Counted from the first letter of the stretch, positions 41,854 to 51,611 are shown. The stretch: DNA of 64,000 bases from Sediminibacterium soli (GCF_009939225.1 NZ_JAACJR010000008.1:1603377-1667376); one strand, 5' to 3'. Notes: generated from the letters alone by a model not told the origin. Program-made: numbers and translations.

Positions 41854-41861
41854 TAAAAATA
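41854..41861 (-). promoter_or_regulatory. -7-like box abutting the dehydrogenase start
   Basis: On the minus strand TATTTTTA, one base from TAnnTTTG, ends 4 bases before the ATG at 41849. Confidence 0.35.
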
Positions 41862-42011
41862 GGTTGATCGGTTGAATTGTTGCATGGCCGGATGGCTATT
41901 TGCGCTATGTTTCAGGCAAACGATTCAGCGGTATGGCAACCGGTGCAGCTGCGCTATCTACATCTTTTCCACCGGGAATGCCGCCTCCGATATTCTCCGG
42001 TACAGTTATTG

Positions 42012-42019
42012 TACTTTTA
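42012..42019 (+). promoter_or_regulatory. -7-like box abutting the MerR start
   Basis: TACTTTTA, one base from TAnnTTTG, ends 4 bases before the ATG at 42024. Confidence 0.35.
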
Positions 42020-42023
42020 ACGC

Positions 42024-42632
42024 ATGCCAAATACCTTGCAGCAACTCGATCTGTTCGGAATGCCGATGGAATCGGCTCCGCAGAAAGTCAGGAAGGAACG
42101 TAGTACGCAGCCGGTGGTGATACCGCCAAAAGCGGAGACCGTGCTGATGCCTGCCGAACCTGTGGTAATGACCGCCGTTCCGCAGGTGAGCGTGGTGATG
42201 ACGGAGAAAAAAGTGACTGCCATGGCCCTCAAGCCCAAGGGAAAAAGAGGCCGCAAATCTTTCAAGGAAATAGACAGCGAGATAGACCTGATAGAAGTGC
42301 CTGAAGAAGATGTGCTGAAACAGAAACTGTATTACTCCATCAGCGAGGTTGCCGGATGGTTCAAGGTAAATACATCGCTGCTTCGCTACTGGGAGAATGA
42401 GTTCGATATATTACAACCCCGCAAAACCCGCAAAGGCGACCGCCTGTTCCGCGTGGAAGATATCCGCAACCTGCAGCTGATCTATTTCCTGCTGCGCCAG
42501 CGCAAATTTTCGATAGACGGCGCCAAAAATTATCTGCGCAACAACAAGAAAGAGGCCGATACGCAGGCCAAACTGATGGATACGCTCACCAAGTTCAAAT
42601 CTTTCCTGCTCGAATTAAAAGCAAGTCTGTAA
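42024..42632 (+). CDS. MerR family transcriptional regulator
   Basis: The 202-residue protein has a Pro/Val-rich N-terminal region of about 95 residues with a basic patch (KGKRGRKSFKEID). A MerR helix-turn-helix follows: YYSISEVAGWFKVNTSLLRYWENEF, then KGDRLFRVEDIRNLQLIYFLLRQRKFS. The C-terminal effector part is very short, so ligand sensing is not evident. Members of this Bacteroidota type are usually encoded alone. The target is unknown. Confidence 0.92.
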   Translation: MPNTLQQLDLFGMPMESAPQKVRKERSTQPVVIPPKAETVLMPAEPVVMTAVPQVSVVMTEKKVTAMALKPKGKRGRKSFKEIDSEIDLIEVPEEDVLKQKLYYSISEVAGWFKVNTSLLRYWENEFDILQPRKTRKGDRLFRVEDIRNLQLIYFLLRQRKFSIDGAKNYLRNNKKEADTQAKLMDTLTKFKSFLLELKASL

Positions 42633-42636
42633 ACGT

Positions 42637-43743
42637 CTACACCACCGAAGACGCCGGTGCATTGCGCAGCAGTATTTCCGTATTGGAAGCGGCCAGGTCC
42701 ATCCCGCTTTTCTGTATCAGCGCAATCAGCTCCAGGTTCACTTCCTGCCGGAGTGCGTTGAATATTTCTATGGTTTGCAGAATAGAGGTATAGTATTCCA
42801 CGGAGATCACATGCGCGTTCTTACCGGTTTCCGCAACAAACACCAGCCTGTTTTCGATACCGGGTTTTTCCAGCACCGTTTTTACCTGCTCCACCATTGC
42901 CTGCAACTGACCGGCCGTTGCACTTAACCCGAACTCAAGACGCAGTTCTGCTTTGCGCTGGGTACGCAGCGTGATGTTATCAACGATCGTATCCACCATC
43001 TGCTTGTTGGGAACGGAGATATAAGTCTTGTCTGTGGTGCGGATCCGCGTGCTGCGCAATCCTATCTTTTCGATCGTCCCTGTAAAATTGTTCACCTTCA
43101 CCATATCACCCGTAACAAAAGGCTTGTCAAAGAAAATGATAAAGGAGGCGATCAGGTTTTCCAGGCTTTCCCTGGTTGCCAGCGCCAGCGCCGCACCTAC
43201 GATGCTCAGTCCGGTAAGCAGGTTGCCGATATCTTTGTTAAACGTAAAACGCAGCAGCATCAGTCCGCCGATGATCACCAGTATGGCTTTGAAAAAATCG
43301 CGGAAAAAAACCACCAGCTGGTTATCGGTCTGGTCCGCCGTAAGGTTGGCGCGCTCTTCCATCACCAGCGCAATAAAATCGATCAGTCGCAGACAGAGCC
43401 AGATAAATACAACGATCATCGTCGCTGCCGCAGCAGAATCGATCAGTTGCCGCAGGGTGATATGGTAGATATTGATATTCCAGGCCGCCGGAAAAACAAG
43501 ACTGTCCACAGCAATAAAAGAGATCAGCAGCACAAGGAATACATCCAGCGGTTGCACCACCAGGTTCAGGAAAGAATCCCGGGCAATCTTTTTTGCATGC
43601 CGGGCGATGAGTTTATGCAGGATCTTGGCGAGGTATTTTGCGAGCAGTCTCTTCAGCAGCAATATCACCAGTATCACCCCTGTTACGTACAGGTAGCGTT
43701 CGATGGTATTGTCCAGTATCTTCTGTTGCAGGAAGTTTTCCAT
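42637..43743 (-). CDS. Mechanosensitive ion channel family protein (MscS-like)
   Basis: The 368-residue protein has several membrane helices and the MscS core: LTGLSIVGAALALATRESLENLIASFIIFFDKPFVTGD, the pore helix followed by the beta domain (VNNFTGTIEKIGLRSTRIRT). It would open under membrane tension to release solutes. A C-terminal alpha/beta domain completes the family length. It is convergent with the MerR gene, 4 bases away. Confidence 0.94.
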   Translation of the reverse strand: MENFLQQKILDNTIERYLYVTGVILVILLLKRLLAKYLAKILHKLIARHAKKIARDSFLNLVVQPLDVFLVLLISFIAVDSLVFPAAWNINIYHITLRQLIDSAAAATMIVVFIWLCLRLIDFIALVMEERANLTADQTDNQLVVFFRDFFKAILVIIGGLMLLRFTFNKDIGNLLTGLSIVGAALALATRESLENLIASFIIFFDKPFVTGDMVKVNNFTGTIEKIGLRSTRIRTTDKTYISVPNKQMVDTIVDNITLRTQRKAELRLEFGLSATAGQLQAMVEQVKTVLEKPGIENRLVFVAETGKNAHVISVEYYTSILQTIEIFNALRQEVNLELIALIQKSGMDLAASNTEILLRNAPASSVV

Positions 43744-43798
43744 ATTGCAATTTAGTGTGCCGCAGTCTTTTTACATTGCCGCCGAAGCTGGGATTTTT

Positions 43799-43873
43799 TT
43801 ACACAGAGAATTTGCTTCGTGTTCCTCCGTACCTCTGTGACTCTGTGTTGAACCTGTGCCTCCGTTTTCCTCC
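43799..43873 (-). repeat. Dispersed hairpin repeat, family 1 (copy G)
   Basis: ACACAGAG..GTGTTCCTCCGTACCTCTGTGACTC and CTGTGTTGAACC..CCGTTTTCCTCC follow the same order as copy C (22254-22343). It lies between the MscS gene and lpxH. Confidence 0.8.
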
Positions 43874-43875
43874 GG

Positions 43876-44634
43876 TCAGCGATCATAGGGCAGCAGCTGC
43901 ATATCCGTACCGTCAAAAGTTGCGTAGGTGTAAGTGCGTATCCAGTCGCCGAGGTTGATGTACCGGCTGCCGCCGGGAAGCTGGATATTGAGCGGAAGAT
44001 GACGGTGACCGAAAACGAAATAATCGAAGTGTTCCTTCTGCAACACTTCCTTGCTGTGGATCACCAGCCATTCATTGTCTTCGCCGAGGAAATGTTCGTC
44101 GGATGAACCTGTTTTTTCCCGGCTCTTGCGGCTGAAATAATTGGCAAGACCGATACCCCAGGTGGGATGCAGCTGGCCAAACAGCCACTGGCATGCCCGG
44201 TTACGGAATATTTTCTTGATCAGCTTATACCCATGGTCTCCCGGCCCCAGTCCGTCGCCATGACCGATATAGAATTTCTTTCCGCCCCGCACAAAGGTTT
44301 GCGGGTGGTGGTAGACGGGTATGTTCAGTTCTTTTTCAAAATAACCGCTCATCCACATATCGTGGTTACCCACAAATGCATGTATGGGTATACCCGAATC
44401 GGTGAGCTCCGCCAGTTTTCCCAGCAAACGAACATAGCCTTTGGGAACAACCTTCCTGTATTCATACCAGAAATCGAAAATATCGCCGAGTATGAATAGC
44501 TCCGCCGCATCGTGTCGGATGCTCTCCAGAAAAGCCACCACTTTTTTTTCACGGACCAGGCTGCCGGCCGCATCGGGTGCGCCAAGGTGGAAGTCTGACA
44601 GGAAGTATATTTTTTTACCCTGCGGGATGGTCAT
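43876..44634 (-). CDS. lpxH: UDP-2,3-diacylglucosamine diphosphatase
   Basis: The 252-residue calcineurin-type metallophosphatase cleaves UDP-2,3-diacylglucosamine to lipid X in lipid A synthesis. Metal motifs: LSDFHLGAPD, ILGDIFDFWYEY, FVGNHDMWM, IGHGDG and FGHRHLP. The sequence RKSREKTGSSDE fits the LpxH insert. It implies a lipopolysaccharide outer membrane. It is followed by the gamma-glutamylcyclotransferase gene in reverse order, 5 bases apart on the same strand. Confidence 0.92.
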   Translation of the reverse strand: MTIPQGKKIYFLSDFHLGAPDAAGSLVREKKVVAFLESIRHDAAELFILGDIFDFWYEYRKVVPKGYVRLLGKLAELTDSGIPIHAFVGNHDMWMSGYFEKELNIPVYHHPQTFVRGGKKFYIGHGDGLGPGDHGYKLIKKIFRNRACQWLFGQLHPTWGIGLANYFSRKSREKTGSSDEHFLGEDNEWLVIHSKEVLQKEHFDYFVFGHRHLPLNIQLPGGSRYINLGDWIRTYTYATFDGTDMQLLPYDR

Positions 44635-44639
44635 ACGGG

Positions 44640-45065
44640 TTATTTGATTCCTCGAAGGTAGGCAAGCAGGTCGCCGGTTGGTATCCTTGTCTGTTCGTTA
44701 ACCGGCCGGTTATACCAGTATATCCAGGCCGTTTCGGTTGCATCGTTCAGGTAAACCGTAACGGTATCGCGACGATACAGGGATGGTTCGCCGTTCTCGG
44801 TGTTCAGTCCCTCGTAATCGTCCAGCTGCGCTATTGCCCAGTCAAATTCATCGGGTGTATTGATGCAGTACAGCTCGCCTGTGATAAAGCTATCTTCTTC
44901 CGTAGGCAATGCGGCCGGGTAACTGCCAAGATCGTACAGTTTACCCTTCACCCTGGCATCGCCTGCAAAACGGAAATAGCGGCTGATGTATTCATACGCC
45001 GGGTGATGAAAACCCTTGCGGAGAGAACCGTATACAAATAGATAGGGCGTTGCCGGTGTTTGCAT
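44640..45065 (-). CDS. Gamma-glutamylcyclotransferase family protein
   Basis: The 141-residue protein starts YLFVYGSLRKGFHHP, the substrate-binding YGSL motif, and has GELYCINTPDEFDWAIAQLDDYEGL with the catalytic Glu. The beta-barrel fold releases 5-oxoproline from gamma-glutamyl amines. The exact substrate is not known. It precedes lpxH by 5 bases. Confidence 0.92.
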   Translation of the reverse strand: MQTPATPYLFVYGSLRKGFHHPAYEYISRYFRFAGDARVKGKLYDLGSYPAALPTEEDSFITGELYCINTPDEFDWAIAQLDDYEGLNTENGEPSLYRRDTVTVYLNDATETAWIYWYNRPVNEQTRIPTGDLLAYLRGIK

Positions 45066-45071
45066 AATTGA

Positions 45072-45704
45072 TCAGCTGTCTACTAAAAAACAAAACACTT
45101 CTTTCGGGCCATGTACACCCACCACCAGGGTTTTTTCTATATCGGCGGTGCGGCTCGGTCCTGTTGCCAGCGTTACCACCGAGGGAAATTGCTGCCCGTA
45201 GTTTTCCCTTACCTGCATAAGACTGTCCGAAATATCGTACACCAGCTGGCTGGTATAGGCGATGCAGATATGAACCGGCGCATATACGCTTACGGTTCTG
45301 CCACTTTGCTGTGCACTGCTCAGTACCATGCTGCCCGTTCTCGCCACCAGTGATTCGCAGCCCGTAACGGATGCATCGCAACCGGCAACATCATCTGTGT
45401 ACACGGTACTGAACCCGTTTGCAGACAACCTGCTTTTCAGTTCTGTTTCGCGGCAATAGATCTTTGTCCATTCCCGTGCACTGATCAGCGACTGCAGCTG
45501 CTGAACCAGTTCTTTTTCGTTTGCACAAAAGGAAAAACGCCCCTGCAGTTTGCTGAAGTTTTCTGCAAACAGCAGTTCGTTATCCTGTTCGGGTGCCGTA
45601 AACAGCGGTTGCAGCTTTTCACTTGACGGAAAGGGAACAGGCACTGGTTTTTCCAATGCCTGTTTTATTTTTTTCAGTATGTTTTCCCTTGCTGTGGAAC
45701 TCAT
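45072..45704 (-). CDS. LUD domain protein
   Basis: The 210-residue protein belongs to the LutC/YkgG (LUD) family: [42 protein letters not shown] middle and [32 protein letters not shown] at the end. In LutABC, LUD proteins serve lactate oxidation, but stand-alone copies next to ftsH are usual in Bacteroidota and their role is unclear. It overlaps the ftsH stop by 4 bases. Confidence 0.92.
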   Translation of the reverse strand: MSSTARENILKKIKQALEKPVPVPFPSSEKLQPLFTAPEQDNELLFAENFSKLQGRFSFCANEKELVQQLQSLISAREWTKIYCRETELKSRLSANGFSTVYTDDVAGCDASVTGCESLVARTGSMVLSSAQQSGRTVSVYAPVHICIAYTSQLVYDISDSLMQVRENYGQQFPSVVTLATGPSRTADIEKTLVVGVHGPKEVFCFLVDS

Positions 45705-47761
45705 GATCCTATAACGGTTTTGTCTTCGTTGCTGCTATCGGTATGGGAAGGGTCGAATGTTTTCTCTCCCACCACATGATCGTTGCTCTGTTCGGGTTCT
45801 ATTTCAACGATCTTTTTTTCTTCAAACGGTCTTTTACCGATCAGTTCTTCCACATCGCTTTTATGCAGCACTTCTTTTGCCAGCAGTTCCTTTGCCAGCA
45901 CTTCCACTTCGTTTTTCTTCTCCGTGAGCAATTGTTTGGTTCTGCGGTATGCTTCCTCTATGATGGCCCGCACTTCTTCGTCGATCAGTTTTCCGGTTTC
46001 TTCGCTGTACGGTTTGGTAAAAGCGTTCTCCTGCGAAGGATCGTAAAAACTTACGTTGCCAACGTTCTTGTTCATACCATATGCCATGACCATGCTATAG
46101 GCGATCTTGGTGATCTGCTGCAGATCGTTGGCGGCACCGGTGGATATCTTTCCGAAGAAGATCTCTTCCGCAGCGCGGCCGCCGAGTGTCATACAGATCT
46201 GGTCCATCAGCTGATCGGTGTTATAGAGGTACTGTTCCGTTGGCGTGTACTGCGCATAGCCCAGTGCCGCGGTGCCGCGTGGTACGATGGTCACTTTGAG
46301 CAGCGGGTAGGCATGCTCCAGGAACCATCCGCAAACCGCGTGACCCGCTTCGTGGTAGGCGATAATGGATTTTTCGTGCGGTGCAATGATCTTGTTCTTT
46401 TTCTCCAGGCCGCCGATCACGCGATCGATCGCATCCTGGAAATCGATCATCTCTACCGATTCTTTTCCTTTCCGCGCTGCAATCAGCGCCGCTTCGTTAC
46501 ATACGTTGGCTATATCGGCACCCGCAAATCCCGGTGTCAGTTCGGCCAGTTTATGCAGATCGAGCGATTCGGATATTTTGATCGGGAGCAGGTGTACTTT
46601 GAAGATCGTCTCCCTTCCTTTTACATCGGGTTTGTCGATAGAGATCTGGCGGTCGAAACGACCGGGGCGCAGCAGCGCCGAATCCAGTACATCGGGTCTG
46701 TTGGTGGCCGCCAGTATAATAATGCCGCTGTCGCCGCCAAAACCGTCCATTTCCACCAGTAACTGGTTCAGGGTGTTCTCGCGCTCGTCGTTGCTCATGA
46801 TGGCATTGCGTCCGCGTGCACGGCCAATGGCGTCGATCTCATCGATAAATATGATACAGGGTGCTTTTTCGCGTGCCTGTTTGAACAGGTCGCGTACGCG
46901 GCTGGCGCCCACACCTACGAACATTTCCACGAAATCACTGCCGCTCAGGCTAAAGAAAGGCACCTGGGCCTCGCCCGCCATGGCTTTTGCAAGCAGGGTT
47001 TTACCGGTACCCGGCGGACCGATCAGCAGGGCGCCCTTGGGTATCTTACCGCCGAGCGAGGTATATTTTTTCGGGTTTTTGAGAAAGTCAACGATCTCCA
47101 TCACTTCCACCTTTGCTTCGTCCAGGCCGGCAACATCCGCAAAAGTGATGTTCACTTTGGAGCCCTTATCGAATAAAGTGGCTTTGGATTTACCGATACT
47201 GAAAATACCGCCGGGACCGCCTGCGCCGCCCTGTCCGCTCATCTTACGCATCAGCAATACCCAAAGGCCGATGATCAGCAGCAGCGAAACGATGGTGTTT
47301 ACCCAGGGACTGAACCATTCGCCGTTATTGTCTACATCTTCGGGCACTTCGGTTACGCCGGAGCTGCTGTAGGTTTCCTTCATGGAATTGTGAAAGCTTT
47401 CCCAATCGGTTACATTGAACTGGAAAAGCGGCGAGGTACCCAGCTTCTGGATACCGCCGATCTTCTTCAGTGCAGCGGCATAAAAAGGTTTGTTAAGACT
47501 GTCTTTTTTGATATACACTTTTACCAGCCGCTTATCGGTGATGGACTGGATCTTCAATACATCGCCTTTGGCGAGCATCTGGCTTTTGAATTCCTGTGGT
47601 GTGGTGTTGACAGTGCGGTCGGAATAGTTCAGCAACTGTACGGAAATAAGTATCACCGCAATGATCGCATATACCCAGTATAGGTTGAATTTTGGTCCCT
47701 TGCGGGGTGCGTTGTCCTTATCCGGTCCGCTCATTCCTGGCCTTTTGTTTTCCTGTGACAT
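45701..47761 (-). CDS. ftsH: ATP-dependent zinc metalloprotease FtsH
   Basis: The 686-residue protein degrades membrane and regulatory proteins. Two membrane helices flank the periplasmic part (about 27-44 and 150-170). The AAA domain carries [19 protein letters not shown] and the second region of homology [20 protein letters not shown]. The protease site is [11 protein letters not shown]. The C-terminal tail is acidic. The neighbours rsfS and LUD are typical in Bacteroidota. Confidence 0.98.
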   Translation of the reverse strand: MSQENKRPGMSGPDKDNAPRKGPKFNLYWVYAIIAVILISVQLLNYSDRTVNTTPQEFKSQMLAKGDVLKIQSITDKRLVKVYIKKDSLNKPFYAAALKKIGGIQKLGTSPLFQFNVTDWESFHNSMKETYSSSGVTEVPEDVDNNGEWFSPWVNTIVSLLLIIGLWVLLMRKMSGQGGAGGPGGIFSIGKSKATLFDKGSKVNITFADVAGLDEAKVEVMEIVDFLKNPKKYTSLGGKIPKGALLIGPPGTGKTLLAKAMAGEAQVPFFSLSGSDFVEMFVGVGASRVRDLFKQAREKAPCIIFIDEIDAIGRARGRNAIMSNDERENTLNQLLVEMDGFGGDSGIIILAATNRPDVLDSALLRPGRFDRQISIDKPDVKGRETIFKVHLLPIKISESLDLHKLAELTPGFAGADIANVCNEAALIAARKGKESVEMIDFQDAIDRVIGGLEKKNKIIAPHEKSIIAYHEAGHAVCGWFLEHAYPLLKVTIVPRGTAALGYAQYTPTEQYLYNTDQLMDQICMTLGGRAAEEIFFGKISTGAANDLQQITKIAYSMVMAYGMNKNVGNVSFYDPSQENAFTKPYSEETGKLIDEEVRAIIEEAYRRTKQLLTEKKNEVEVLAKELLAKEVLHKSDVEELIGKRPFEEKKIVEIEPEQSNDHVVGEKTFDPSHTDSSNEDKTVIGS

Positions 47762-47834
47762 AGTAAGTTACCTGTAATAGATACAATTTCTTATGAGTAA
47801 ACGATCAGCTCCTGCTGATATTGTAATGTTCCGG

Positions 47835-48236
47835 TTATTCGTGTATGCGCGATTCTGCGTCGCTCCACATTTCCTCGAGTTTGTAAAATTTGCGCGACTC
47901 GGGGTGCATCACATGAACCACGATGTTGACATAATCGATCAGGATCCACTGTGAAGCCTGCCTGCCTTCGTGGCGGTAAGGCGTTTCGCCACATTCTTTT
48001 TTCACCTCGTGCTCCACGAAATCGCATATCGCCTTTACCTGGGTGGTGCTGGATGCCTCGCAAACAATAAAGAAATCAGCGGAAGCCTCGGGTATCTTGC
48101 GAAGATCGAGACTGATGATATGCTCTCCCTTCTTATCCTGTATGGCCCTGATAATGGTTTTGAAAATTTTCGAGTTGCGCGTCAGCCTGCTGATCGTATT
48201 CTTCCCGCGGCTTTTTAAAACAGAAAGGGGTTCCAA
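47835..48236 (-). CDS. rsfS: Ribosome silencing factor RsfS
   Basis: The 133-residue protein blocks the joining of ribosomal subunits by binding L14. The conserved core is IISLDLRKIPEASADFFIVCEASSTTQVKAICDFVEHEV, then YRHEGRQASQWILIDYVNIVVHVMHPESRKFYKLEEMWSDA. The start is TTG at 48236, because no ATG occurs in a suitable place; this is less certain. It lies 73 bases before ftsH. Confidence 0.95.
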   Translation of the reverse strand: MEPLSVLKSRGKNTISRLTRNSKIFKTIIRAIQDKKGEHIISLDLRKIPEASADFFIVCEASSTTQVKAICDFVEHEVKKECGETPYRHEGRQASQWILIDYVNIVVHVMHPESRKFYKLEEMWSDAESRIHE

Positions 48237-48321
48237 TAATCGGTCTTATTTTAAATGATTTAATGTTTACCGGGACGATTCTATTGCCGGCTGAACTAAC
48301 TTCGTCAAAAATAGTGATTCT

Positions 48322-49128
48322 TTGTCACCCTTACCTCCTAAAACTGCTATCGGGCTGCCGTTCATAGAATTACCTGAAACGGGAAGCACCAATATGTATG
48401 CCATGGACCGGTTGCAGGCAAATTTGGCTGCTCATGGCACCGCATTTTTTGCGCATCATCAAACCGCGGGCAAGGGACAAAGAGGCAAAAGCTGGCAATC
48501 TGAGCCCGGGTCACAGATCGCTTTATCCGTGGTTGCGGATACCAGCTGGCTGTCTTTATCCAACGCATTCCCGCTGAGTGTGGCGGTGGCATTGGCTGCG
48601 CATGATCTGTACAGTGCATATGCCGGTGAGGAAACCAGGATCAAATGGCCAAATGATATTTACTGGCGTGACAGAAAGGCAGGGGGTATCCTGATCGAAA
48701 ATATTGTTCGTGGAAACAACTGGCCCTGGGCTGTGATCGGCATCGGCATGAATGTGAACCAGAAAACATTTCCCGAAACCATTCAAACAGCCGTATCACT
48801 GAAACAGATCACAGGGAGGGATTTCTCTGCTGCTGCCCTCGCAAAAGAACTCTGCAGCCATCTCGAAACCCGTTACCAGCAATTGCGCGATCAGCAATTT
48901 GACAAAATGTTAACGGAATACAACGAAAAACTGTACAGGAGAAACCAGGCCACCAAACTCAAAAAAGGCTCCATCACCTTTCACTGTGTTATCGAAAGCG
49001 TTTCGCCCACCGGGGAGCTCCTTGTTTCGGGCTCGCATCGGTTCCGGTTTGGGGAAGTGGAGTGGAAGGGAGGGGGAACAGAAGAACAAGGAGCAAGGAA
49101 CGGAGGAGCGGGGATCGGAGGGGAATAA
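48322..49128 (+). CDS. birA: Biotin-[acetyl-CoA-carboxylase] ligase
   Basis: The 268-residue protein attaches biotin to carboxylases. LPETGSTNMYAM opens the catalytic fold, GKGQRGKSW is the biotinyl-AMP loop, and TRIKWPNDIYWRDRKAGGILIEN is the ATP/biotin site. There is no DNA-binding N-terminal domain. The start is uncertain: TTG at 48322 is the only start before the GSTN motif. The last 17 residues (GTEEQGARNGGAGIGGE) are encoded by a repetitive GGAG/AACA-rich stretch and are probably not functional. Confidence 0.93.
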   Translation: MSPLPPKTAIGLPFIELPETGSTNMYAMDRLQANLAAHGTAFFAHHQTAGKGQRGKSWQSEPGSQIALSVVADTSWLSLSNAFPLSVAVALAAHDLYSAYAGEETRIKWPNDIYWRDRKAGGILIENIVRGNNWPWAVIGIGMNVNQKTFPETIQTAVSLKQITGRDFSAAALAKELCSHLETRYQQLRDQQFDKMLTEYNEKLYRRNQATKLKKGSITFHCVIESVSPTGELLVSGSHRFRFGEVEWKGGGTEEQGARNGGAGIGGE

Positions 49129-49129
49129 T

Positions 49130-49186
49130 GAACAAGGAATATCGAATGTTGAAAGGTTTTACATCGACATCCGATATTCCTTGTTC
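49130..49186. repeat. Hairpin repeat after birA
   Basis: GAACAAGGAATATCG (49130-49144) and CGATATTCCTTGTTC (49172-49186) are perfect 15-base arms around a 27-base loop. The stop of birA lies just before. It lies between two converging genes. Confidence 0.85.
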
Positions 49187-49191
49187 GATAT

Positions 49192-49428
49192 TCATCTGTT
49201 CACAATAGCGTCTATTTTCTCCGAAAGTTTGCGGTCTTTTTCCGTTACGGTATCGCCGGCATCATGGGTGCTGAGCCAGATTTCCACCTGGTTCCAGACA
49301 TTGGTCCAGCGCGGGTGGTGGTTCATCTTTTCCGCTTCCAGTGCAACACGGGTCATAAATGCAAAAGCCTCGGAAAAATCCCTGAACGCAAACTGGCGGT
49401 AAAGGGTGTTGTTTTGTTCGGTCCACAT
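49192..49428 (-). CDS. 4a-hydroxytetrahydrobiopterin dehydratase
   Basis: The start at 49428 (MWTEQNNTLYRQFAF) is preferred; the frame runs on to 49497 through a repeat. The 78-residue protein has the family motif EKMNHHPRWTNVWNQVEIWLSTHDAG, with the catalytic His pair and the later His and Asp. It recycles pterin cofactor after aromatic hydroxylation. The length is shorter than the usual 95-100 at the N terminus. No hydroxylase is in the window. Confidence 0.93.
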   Translation of the reverse strand: MWTEQNNTLYRQFAFRDFSEAFAFMTRVALEAEKMNHHPRWTNVWNQVEIWLSTHDAGDTVTEKDRKLSEKIDAIVNR

Positions 49429-49447
49429 AGATTGAAATTTTGTGATT

Positions 49448-49512
49448 GGGGATTGGGGAATTTTGAAATTGTAAAACAAAATTCTGACCAATTTCAAAAT
49501 TCCCCAATCCCC
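49448..49512. repeat. 24-base perfect inverted repeat upstream of the pterin dehydratase
   Basis: GGGGATTGGGGAATTTTGAA (continuing to 49471) and its complement (49489-49512) enclose a 17-base loop. It fills most of the gap between the dehydratase and the next gene, and may end transcription of that gene at its T-rich side. Confidence 0.85.
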
Positions 49513-49526
49513 GATTTCAAAATCTT

Positions 49527-49961
49527 CTAAAAAACCATATTTCCCTTATTCCTTATCTGTTCATTGGTGAGCTCGGCCACCAATTGCACACCGGCGATGG
49601 TTTTTACGGTCTGTTTGATCCAGTCACATTTTTCATCATCCACCGTATCTCCTTTCATCAACCAGAGAAAATCCATATGCCGGAATTCGGGCAACAGGTA
49701 CTCGCCGTCGTACTGGTTATGATAAAGATAATGCGTAAGAAAGCTGTTCGGCTCTTTTGACTGGTATACGGAGAAATAATAGCTTCTGTCTTTTTTACGA
49801 AGGTGTATTTCAATATCGGCATTCAGCCTGAAATCATACCCCAGCAGGTTATTGAGCTGCAGGCAGAACTGGTAGTTCTTCAGCGGTGCGGTAATACCCA
49901 GCAAACGCGTGTCTTCAAAGAAATCGTCGTTGAGTTCCTCAATATTAAGACGCAGTTTCAT
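49527..49961 (-). CDS. IPExxxVDY-type family protein
   Basis: The 144-residue protein contains the family's named signature as LPEFRHMDFLWL in its C-terminal half. The rest matches an alpha/beta pattern: MKLRLNIEELNDDFFEDTRLLGI, YDFRLNADIEIHLRKKDRSYYFSVY, WIKQTVKTIAGVQLVAEL. The family is Bacteroidota-specific and of unknown function. It lies 9 bases from the M28 peptidase and is in the same direction. Confidence 0.65.
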   Translation of the reverse strand: MKLRLNIEELNDDFFEDTRLLGITAPLKNYQFCLQLNNLLGYDFRLNADIEIHLRKKDRSYYFSVYQSKEPNSFLTHYLYHNQYDGEYLLPEFRHMDFLWLMKGDTVDDEKCDWIKQTVKTIAGVQLVAELTNEQIRNKGNMVF

Positions 49962-49970
49962 AGCGTTTGG

Positions 49971-51611
49971 CTAAAATTCAATATCGAATGTTTTTTCTTC
50001 ATTGCCTCTTTTGATCCGCAGCACCGCTTTGTCGCCCTTGTTAAATTTACCAAGGGCATCCATATAACTGTAAATATCGGTGAACTTGTAATCACCCAGC
50101 TGCAGCAGGATATCGCCGGTATGCAACCCGGCTTTCTCCCCAGGTTTGCCTGGACTTACGCCGTCTATCCGCAAGCCTGTGCCGGTATAACCGTAATCAG
50201 GTATCACGCCCAGCGTTACATTCATTTTTTTCACGCCGCCGATTTTTTCCGCGGTTTTGGTAAAAGCCAGCCGGCCTTTATCATTCGCTGCCTCTACGAT
50301 CCGGTATACCATCTTTACAATATCCTTTTCGCCATCGTAATTGATCTTATCCCAGTCATCGGTGGCCTTGTGGTAGTCGGGGTGACTGCCGGTGAACATA
50401 AACAGCACCGGGATATCCTTGCGGTAAAATGCAGCATGATCGCTGGGCCCGCTTCCTGCGCTGTCGATTTTGACCAGCAGGTTGTTCTTTGCTGCCTCCA
50501 GCACTGCCGGCCAGACGGGTGAAGTGCCATAACCGCCAACCGTTAGTTTGTGCGCGGTATCGTATCGGCCAACCATATCGAGATTGATCATATAGTTGGC
50601 GGTGATCTTACGGGTGGGGTATTCGAGCCAGTACTTGCTTCCCAGCAGACCCATTTCCTCTCCTGAAAAATGCATGATAAGGTAGTTATTGCCGGCCGGT
50701 GTGCTTTTTCTGAGCATACGTGCAAGCTCTATCACCGCCGCGGTGCCGCTGGCGTTATCATCGGCGCCGTTGTGGATGATATGACCGGTATCGAGTGCAT
50801 TTTTGTCTTCATTGTAGCCGAGATGATCGTAATGCGCACCTATGATCACCGTATTCGGCGCATGGTTATCGATATAGCCAATGATATTGTGGGCGGTTCG
50901 TATATTTTCTGAAATATGCACGGTCAACTCAATGGGAAAACTGGCCGAGGCATCGGAGAAATATTTCGAGAGCCCTTTTTTGGTAAGGTATACCACGGGT
51001 ATCTTGGCCGGCGCCCCATCATAGTTTTTGTTGAACCGCACGTTGTCAACCAGTGAAGAACTGTTATATACGATCAGCGCGGTGGCGCCTTTTGCCGCAA
51101 ACTTATCGGCCGTTGTTTTTATCTCCGCATCGATATCGAAATGCGGATTGGTTTTGTTGTCGTCGAGCAGGTCTTTCAGGTCTCTGAACCAGGGCTGACC
51201 CGCCTCGTTCAGCGCCAGCGCGGGACTGCCGCTGATACTGGTATTGGCGCTGAAGGCAAGCGGTGTATAGTCTTCGGGAGGCGACAGTGTTTTTCCATCC
51301 ACTTTCAGCACCGTGGGCCCGTCGATGGATTTACCGCTGTTGATCTCGAAGCGCTGTATATAGTCCTCGTCACCGGCGGGCGCCAGTCCCATCTGCCGGT
51401 ACTGTCCTATGATATATTCCCTGGCCAGCTCTTCTCCCCCGCTGCCGGCCCTTCTTCCTTCCAGTTTATCGTCGGCCAGGTATTGGATATGCGTTTTCAG
51501 GTTGGCGACCAATTCGGCATTGGCCTTTTCTTCCATCTGTCTTTTCTTTCTTTTACTCTGGGAATACACCAAAACAGGGCACAGCGCCAATACCACAAGG
51601 GTCTTTTTCAT
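49971..51611 (-). CDS. M28 family zinc aminopeptidase with PDZ domain
   Basis: The start at 51611 (MKKTLVVLALCPVLVYS) is chosen for its signal. The 546-residue secreted protein has a helical linker, a PA-type insert (ATALIVYNSSSLV) and the M28 catalytic domain with its metal ligands, IGAHYDHLGY, GADDNASGTAAVIELAR, HFSGEEMGLLG and HPDYHKATDDWDKI. A C-terminal PDZ domain follows (VSPGKPGEKAGLHTGDILLQLGDY). It likely trims peptides in the periplasm or outside. Confidence 0.94.
   Translation of the reverse strand: MKKTLVVLALCPVLVYSQSKRKKRQMEEKANAELVANLKTHIQYLADDKLEGRRAGSGGEELAREYIIGQYRQMGLAPAGDEDYIQRFEINSGKSIDGPTVLKVDGKTLSPPEDYTPLAFSANTSISGSPALALNEAGQPWFRDLKDLLDDNKTNPHFDIDAEIKTTADKFAAKGATALIVYNSSSLVDNVRFNKNYDGAPAKIPVVYLTKKGLSKYFSDASASFPIELTVHISENIRTAHNIIGYIDNHAPNTVIIGAHYDHLGYNEDKNALDTGHIIHNGADDNASGTAAVIELARMLRKSTPAGNNYLIMHFSGEEMGLLGSKYWLEYPTRKITANYMINLDMVGRYDTAHKLTVGGYGTSPVWPAVLEAAKNNLLVKIDSAGSGPSDHAAFYRKDIPVLFMFTGSHPDYHKATDDWDKINYDGEKDIVKMVYRIVEAANDKGRLAFTKTAEKIGGVKKMNVTLGVIPDYGYTGTGLRIDGVSPGKPGEKAGLHTGDILLQLGDYKFTDIYSYMDALGKFNKGDKAVLRIKRGNEEKTFDIEF

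Noticed and set aside
45743..47372. Long open frames on the plus strand opposite ftsH
   Set aside because: These are shadows of a highly conserved ftsH gene, with no family signature.
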